A stretch of 64,000 bases of DNA, from contig WIDE01000129.1 in NCBI GenBank assembly GCA_015039315.1, forward strand, positions 10,891-74,890, read 5' to 3'. The notes beneath the pieces are model-generated. The model saw only the letters and a program-made list of their open reading frames with translations, was not told the origin of the DNA and made no database searches. Both the position numbers and the translations under genes were made by a program. The stretch's first letter is position 1. Each line of letters opens with the position of its first letter. Origin of the DNA: Clavulina sp. PMI_390. Its lineage: Eukaryota > Basidiomycota > Agaricomycetes > Cantharellales > Hydnaceae. Positions 59,136-64,000 of the stretch are shown here, piece after piece.

Positions 59136-59729
59136 TTAGAAATCGTCATCATCAGAGTCGAAGGCTTTCCGGCGTTGGAACTAATGGTCTAGGGTAAGGG
59201 GCCTGATAACGTACAACAAGTCAGTAGAGGGGCTTACCACAACACCGCCCTTTTTTTGCGCACTGGCGCTGCTTTGAGAGGACTCGGCCTTTGGGCATCG
59301 CGCGAAAACTCAGATAGGGGCCGCAAATAGTAATATAGAGTACACAAGCTCGTACCTGATCTAACAGTCCAACTAATTGCTCGTCTGATATCTTGCCTCG
59401 TACATTCCCCGATTGGGCATGTCGTAGGAGTAGAGCCTCGATCTTCGTTGACAAACTTGGGTTGACAAGAGCGATCCGAGACACTGATGCAAGCAACATT
59501 TTCGGAGTCTTGTAAGTTAAGTAGGCCTTGTAGCTCATTCGATTCCTGGAGACACACATCTTTCGCGGGCAGAGGTTTCAAGTAGGGATGCAAGTATCTC
59601 TCTTCTCATTTCGTCTGCTCCAGCTCGTTGATTCTCCTCAGAAGAAGCGGCGGCGGCCCCAGACTCTCCTTCTTGTTTGAGCTGTTGGGTACGCGCCGCC
59701 CTGATCGCCTGGAGTTCATCCGATTCCAT
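59136..59729 (-). CDS. PDCD5 family protein (double-stranded DNA-binding domain)
   Basis: Four exons, 59558-59729, 59356-59483, 59238-59288 and 59136-59180, give 131 residues, close to the family length. It begins MESDELQAIRAARTQQLK. The conserved core is REILASLLETSARERLSRIALVNP, then IEALLLRHAQSGNVRGKISDEQLVGLLDQ. It ends FQRRKAFDSDDDDF, the family's basic-then-acidic tail (RRKxxDSDxDD). The last coding exon is only 45 nt. In other eukaryotes PDCD5 links to apoptosis and to regulation of CCT/prefoldin tubulin folding; its fungal role is not settled. The start is the Met that opens the conserved helix. The gene lies head to head with Pan2 with 186 bp between start codons. Confidence 0.93.
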
Positions 59730-59915
59730 GGTTGAGAGATGTATGGCTGAGTTTGCCTGGGCCTGTGCCACACCTCTTGTTGATGAGTTCGGTGCCGCCC
59801 GTGACAAGATGATCCTCCCTGCGTGACACAGCAACTTGGGACTTCTACTTCACTGCTCTGGGCTGGAGCGAGGTTTTCGACATCGTTGCGTAGCTTTATA
59901 TCGCACCAGAGGTCG
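59730..59915. promoter_or_regulatory. Short divergent promoter between PDCD5 and Pan2
   Basis: 186 bp separate the two start codons. No TATA box stands out. Shared or overlapping promoter elements are inferred from spacing. Confidence 0.45.
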
Positions 59916-62900
59916 ATGAAAGCACACTTGTATCATGCACAGCCGAGTTTTGGGGCCCGATTTCCATTTCCCCAGCCGATAACATCCTTGTCATTCGATC
60001 CAGTCGCTGATACCCTCTGGTCAGGCAATGCTGGGGGCTCCGTTCATGCCTATCACGGATCGACTCGGATGCGCGGCGTGTCCTACATTGTGTGCCGTGG
60101 GGAGGTCATCGAAAGGGTCCTAGCATCAGATAACGTTGTCCACGCATGCTCGCGCTCGAATGTTGGATCGTGGGGCAAAGGAGGAGTGAACAAGTGGACA
60201 CACAAGTTGAGCGTCTGAATATGTAAATACGGCTCATTCTGAACCTGCCTTCAGGCCTGAAAAACCTGCTGTCACATTCGAACATCACCCTACTCGTCCA
60301 CATACTCTGGTTGTAGCGCTGGCTGCTCCCGAGTTCCTTCAAATCAACTCAGCTACTGGTAGCGTAGTCCGAACCACCAGTGTCCCCAGTATCGTGTCCC
60401 ATCTTCGGGCGTCTCCAACCGCACTCATCTCTGGTGCCAGCGATGGTGTGCTTCGGCTCCACGACGTGCGCAATTCTGCAGCAAGGAACGAGTCCATGTC
60501 GGAGATATCAGTCCTTGCGCATGTTGCTGGAATAACGGGCCTGGAGGTCTCCGGGAACATGATTTATACTATAGGGTACAGTGTGCGGTGAGTTGTCATT
60601 TACTACAGCATGAACATCCAAAGACATCCACCTAAATTTCATGAGCAGGCAACCTCGCCCTCTTCCCGACGCCAACGTAAAACTATTCGATGTCCGCATG
60701 TTGCGACCTTTGCCCCCTATCCCCTTCACTGATGGACCAGGGTTCATAAATGTTCATCCCAAGAAGTCAACGATATTGACCATCACATCAGCAGGAGGAG
60801 CAGTTCACGTGGTAGACACCACGAAACCCAGCGAGTTCGAATACCATATGGTCAGCTCCTGGTTGTTATACTTCCGTGCGCTTTCAGACTTCTGATCCAC
60901 AGTTTAGCTGCCCCTTTCAGTAGGGTCCTTTGTGACAGCTGCTGCGGCCTCTCCAGATGGATCTTACCTGGCATTCGGCGATGCCGAGGGTTCGATTCAT
61001 ATTCTGAGCTCTGCAGATGATGCAGAGCAAGTTCCTTTCAATGGATTTGAAGGGAAGCCCATTGAATGGCCTGACCCAGTTGAACCGCTTCCTGATATCA
61101 CCTGGGCAGACAAAACGTAAGTGTCTCTATAGCTATTATCCCACACCGAGGCTCACTCCCTCTCACAGACCCCTCAACACTATTGGAATGCCTTACTATG
61201 ATAAGGAGCTGCTATCATTCTATGAACCGCCGCTTGCTCCCGTCTCTACCGGAGTCCCGCCTCCTGCCAAGATACCACCCCAAATCCTTTCGTCGGTCAG
61301 GATTCAGGACCATCTTAAATATGCCGTCATGCCCAAGGAACTGAGAGGACGCCGAAACATGGTCAAACTTCCTCCTAAACGGAAGGAAGGACATTTTAGG
61401 AGTGAATTAACAAGACGAAACAACGACGTGAGGCCTTGAACTGTTGCAACCCGGGACTCCCGCTTAATTAGATCGGTAGCCATCCACTGGTCCACTCTCG
61501 CCACAAAACTTCGACGCAGCCCACCCAGAAGTGCCGTCAGCGTATCATCGTGTGGACATCATGTACTCAAAGTTTGGGGTTGAAGACTTCAATTTTGAGT
61601 GCGTACCTTCTTGCTGGCGCCGAATGCACCACTAATGCGTCCGTGACACAGGCGTTTCAATAAGACCAACTATAGTGGTTTAGAGTCCCACATCCCAAAC
61701 TCATATGCCAACTCTCTAATACAAATCCTTCACTATTGCGATCCCATCCGACACGTTGCCAAATCCCACATTACAACGGCCTGTCGCTCTGAACCTTGCA
61801 TGCTGTGTGAGTTTGGCTTTGTGGTTAGGATGCTGGAGGACGCCCGCGGTATCAACTTACAGGCCAGAAACTTCTGCGTCGCGATCGGTAAAACAAAAAG
61901 TGGTACGCAATGCTCTCGACTCTCTGATGGCAAAGACTAATCATGGATATGTGCCACAGCTCAAACGTTTCCGGTTGTTGACCGATCTGTTGATGGTGAA
62001 GGCGCCGACTACGCCAGCATGATTCAGCAACTCAATCGTATCCTTATTGAGGATTTCACAACTGAGGGCAACGCATTCCCTCAAAACCCTCATATTTACC
62101 CACCATTGTCCACTACTCGTTCGATTGACCTCGCGGGTGCTCCAATCACTCAACTCCTTGGAGTTGACGCTCGGAATGTCACGATATGCGCTGTTTGCGG
62201 TTATCGGCGCGAAAAAGAGCAAATGTCTCATGTCGTCGACCTCGTGTATCCCCGCAAGGTTTGTTCTCATCCAAACTTCATGCGAATGAATATCATCGCT
62301 CATCCCATGGTGCCTCAGCCCACCTCCCTCTTGGAGCAGAATTCGGGAGTGTATTCCTTTGCTTCAATATTACGAAGTTCAATCGAGCGCGAGGTCGTGT
62401 ACAAGTCAACCTGCCAAACGTGCCGGAATCTCTCGAACCATCGTTCTCGTCGAGTGTTGTCAAGTAGAGTCATGCCACCGGTCCTTGCTGTTAACGCCGC
62501 TGTCGCGAACGAAGAACACTTCCGATGCTGGATCGATGGCCATTCCTCCCGCTTCCTCCAGCCTAGCGTTACCCTATCGATGCGCGACCCCGACGGAGGA
62601 CTAGAGCTGGGTAGTGACGAATCAGTCACATACGATTTACGGGTGAGTTGTTCGTTATCAACCACCTGCAGACTATGGTCCAGTTGCTGACGGGAGGGCT
62701 ATAAGGGATACGTTGCGGAAATCCGCGTGGGCAAGATACGGCATCTAGTCTCGGTGATAAACAGTAAGGTGTTTTGGTACTTTCAGATAAGGCGAGGTGC
62801 TGAAATTCACCCCTAATAGCTGGAAATCAGCAGGAACAAGCTCCGCTTGAGGACGAGGACAGCGGGTGGCATCTTTTCAATGACTTCCTGGTGCGGAAGA

Positions 62901-64000
62901 TACCACAGGATGAAGCATTGAGCTTCCCAGGCCATTGGAAGGTAAGTAAGCATGGTACTAAAAATGCGACCATGACCTGACAACAGTAACACAGGTTCCA
63001 TGCATATTGTATTATGAACGCCGAGACACGCTTAGCGTTCTTGATTATGCACAGCTGCCCCAGACCCTGGATCCCAGCATCTTGACTCAGCGCATCAGTC
63101 TCGCAACGTAATGATGTCTCTTTACTTTTTCATAGCTCATGCTCACACAATTGCTTTATTAGCCATGTGAATTGGAATACAGTGAAGCACGAGGTTCTTT
63201 CAATGGATGAGATTCCAACTCCTGGGACAGTGATTGCCATCGACGCCGAATTCGTCGATCTCGTAGCGGTATGTCTTGGATTGTTGCAGGCCTCACTTAG
63301 CTCACCACTCACGAAAATTTATAGGAGGAGTCTGAAATTCGTTCAGACGGGACGAAGACTATATTGAAGCCTTCTCAGAAAGCCCTCGCTCGAGTGTCAG
63401 TCGTCCGAGGCGAAGGCCCCAAAAAAGGGATCGCCTTCATCGACGACTATATTCATACAAGCGACACGGTAACTGATTACTTGACGGCCTTCTCTGGAAT
63501 TCAACGTATGTGTTCGTTGACACACTACGGTGTCGATTCTTACTCTACTTTCTTAGCTGGTGACTTGCACCCTAGCTATTCAACGCATGTACTGCTTCCT
63601 CTGAAAGCAGTATACAAAAAACTTCGCCTTTTGGTCGACCTCGGCTGCATTTTTGTTGGTCATGGACTCAAGAATGACTTTCGCACCATCAGTATGTCAT
63701 GCGTAAGCTTGGTTGGAAATCTCAGTTGCTCATACCGCATTTCTTTTTGCAGACATCTTTGTCCCTCCCGAGCAGGTGAAGGACACAGTCGAGGGCTACT
63801 TATTGCATGACAGTGCCCGACGGCTGAAGCTGCGCTTCCTGATGTACTTGCTCTTCAAGCAAGATATCCAGGTCGAGACGCATGACTCGATTGAGGATGC
63901 GCGCGCTGCTCTGCAGCTATACGACCGGATGAATGAGCTTGACCCAGAATCATTCCATGATCTCGTGAGGGAAATATATGCAGAAGGCAAGAAATTGGTA
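59916..64000 (+). CDS. PAN2: Pan2, catalytic subunit of the PAN2-PAN3 deadenylase (partial: 3' end beyond the window)
   Basis: Poly(A)-specific exonuclease that trims mRNA tails with Pan3 and Pab1. Early exons: 59916-60205, 60255-60587, 60649-60850, 60908-61116 and 61169 onward. They encode a WD-repeat N terminus (SGASDGVLRLHDVR, VKLFDVRMLRPL, SPDGSYLAFGDAEGSIHI) and a linker with LNTIGMPYYDKELLS. Next is the USP-like domain: KFGVEDFNFE, RFNKTNYSGLESHIPNSYANS, and Cys pairs in CAVCGYRR and CQTCRNL. As in other Pan2 proteins the USP catalytic Cys is absent (NSYANS). The DEDD exonuclease follows: AIDAEFVDL, GHGLKNDFR and HDSIEDARAAL. Two junctions are uncertain: the exit from the exon at 61169 (donor GTGAAT near 61402 or GTGAGG near 61429), and a possible 81-nt intron at about 62257-62337 that is also open in frame. 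Confidence 0.92.

Noticed and set aside
1..64000. Transposons, CRISPR arrays, rRNA, viral or toxin genes, mating pheromone precursors with a CaaX end
   Set aside because: Looked for by eye on both strands and none was supported.

Overview
The window is nuclear DNA from a filamentous fungus, most likely a basidiomycete of the Agaricomycetes. The evidence is intron-dense genes with mostly 50-65 nt GT-AG introns, moderate GC, long Ser/Pro-rich disordered regions in regulatory proteins, and fungus-specific families: Zn2Cys6 factor, Ran1/Sks1-type kinase, Kre9/Knh1-like wall protein, Mug113/T5orf172 protein, and CBM21 regulatory subunit. The lineage within Agaricomycetes is not resolved. I saw no rRNA, tRNA, CRISPR array, transposon or virus. 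All gene models were spliced by hand from the sequence. Where a total length is given, the exons sum to a whole number of codons.

Layout. 0-10.9 kb: a fungal Fpg/MutM DNA glycosylase (-) head to head with an 18-exon DRG2 GTPase (+), then an NFKBIL1-like protein (-), then a costars/ABRACL gene (-) head to head with a mitochondrial RnpA-like protein (+). 10.9-23.2 kb: a long spacer, a 1,642-residue Ran1-type kinase (+) with a ~1 kb intron inside its catalytic domain, and Utp5/WDR43 (-). 23.4-27.8 kb: a small protein with 11-residue repeats and a membrane segment (+), a short-chain dehydrogenase (-), and a senescence-domain protein (+). 28.6-36.5 kb: a CBM21 (PP1-targeting-like) protein (-) and an inositol polyphosphate multikinase (-). 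37.8-46.7 kb: a Kre9-like transmembrane wall protein (+), a pyridoxal-reductase-type aldo/keto reductase (+), and a Zn2Cys6 transcription factor (-). 47.3-53.7 kb: Utp7/WDR46 (-) and a Mug113/T5orf172 protein (-). 54.0 kb to the end: Not4 (-), PDCD5 (-) and Pan2 (+, cut off by the window end).

Functional themes. Two SSU-processome WD-repeat proteins (Utp5, Utp7) lie 24 kb apart. Two mRNA-deadenylation factors (Not4, Pan2) flank a PDCD5 gene. Several gene pairs share very short divergent promoters of 66-270 bp. Most of this is ordinary housekeeping chromosome. The most unusual features are a 6-nt microexon and a GC-AG intron in DRG2, the mitochondrial RnpA-like protein, the hendecad-repeat membrane protein, and a few introns about ten times longer than their neighbours.
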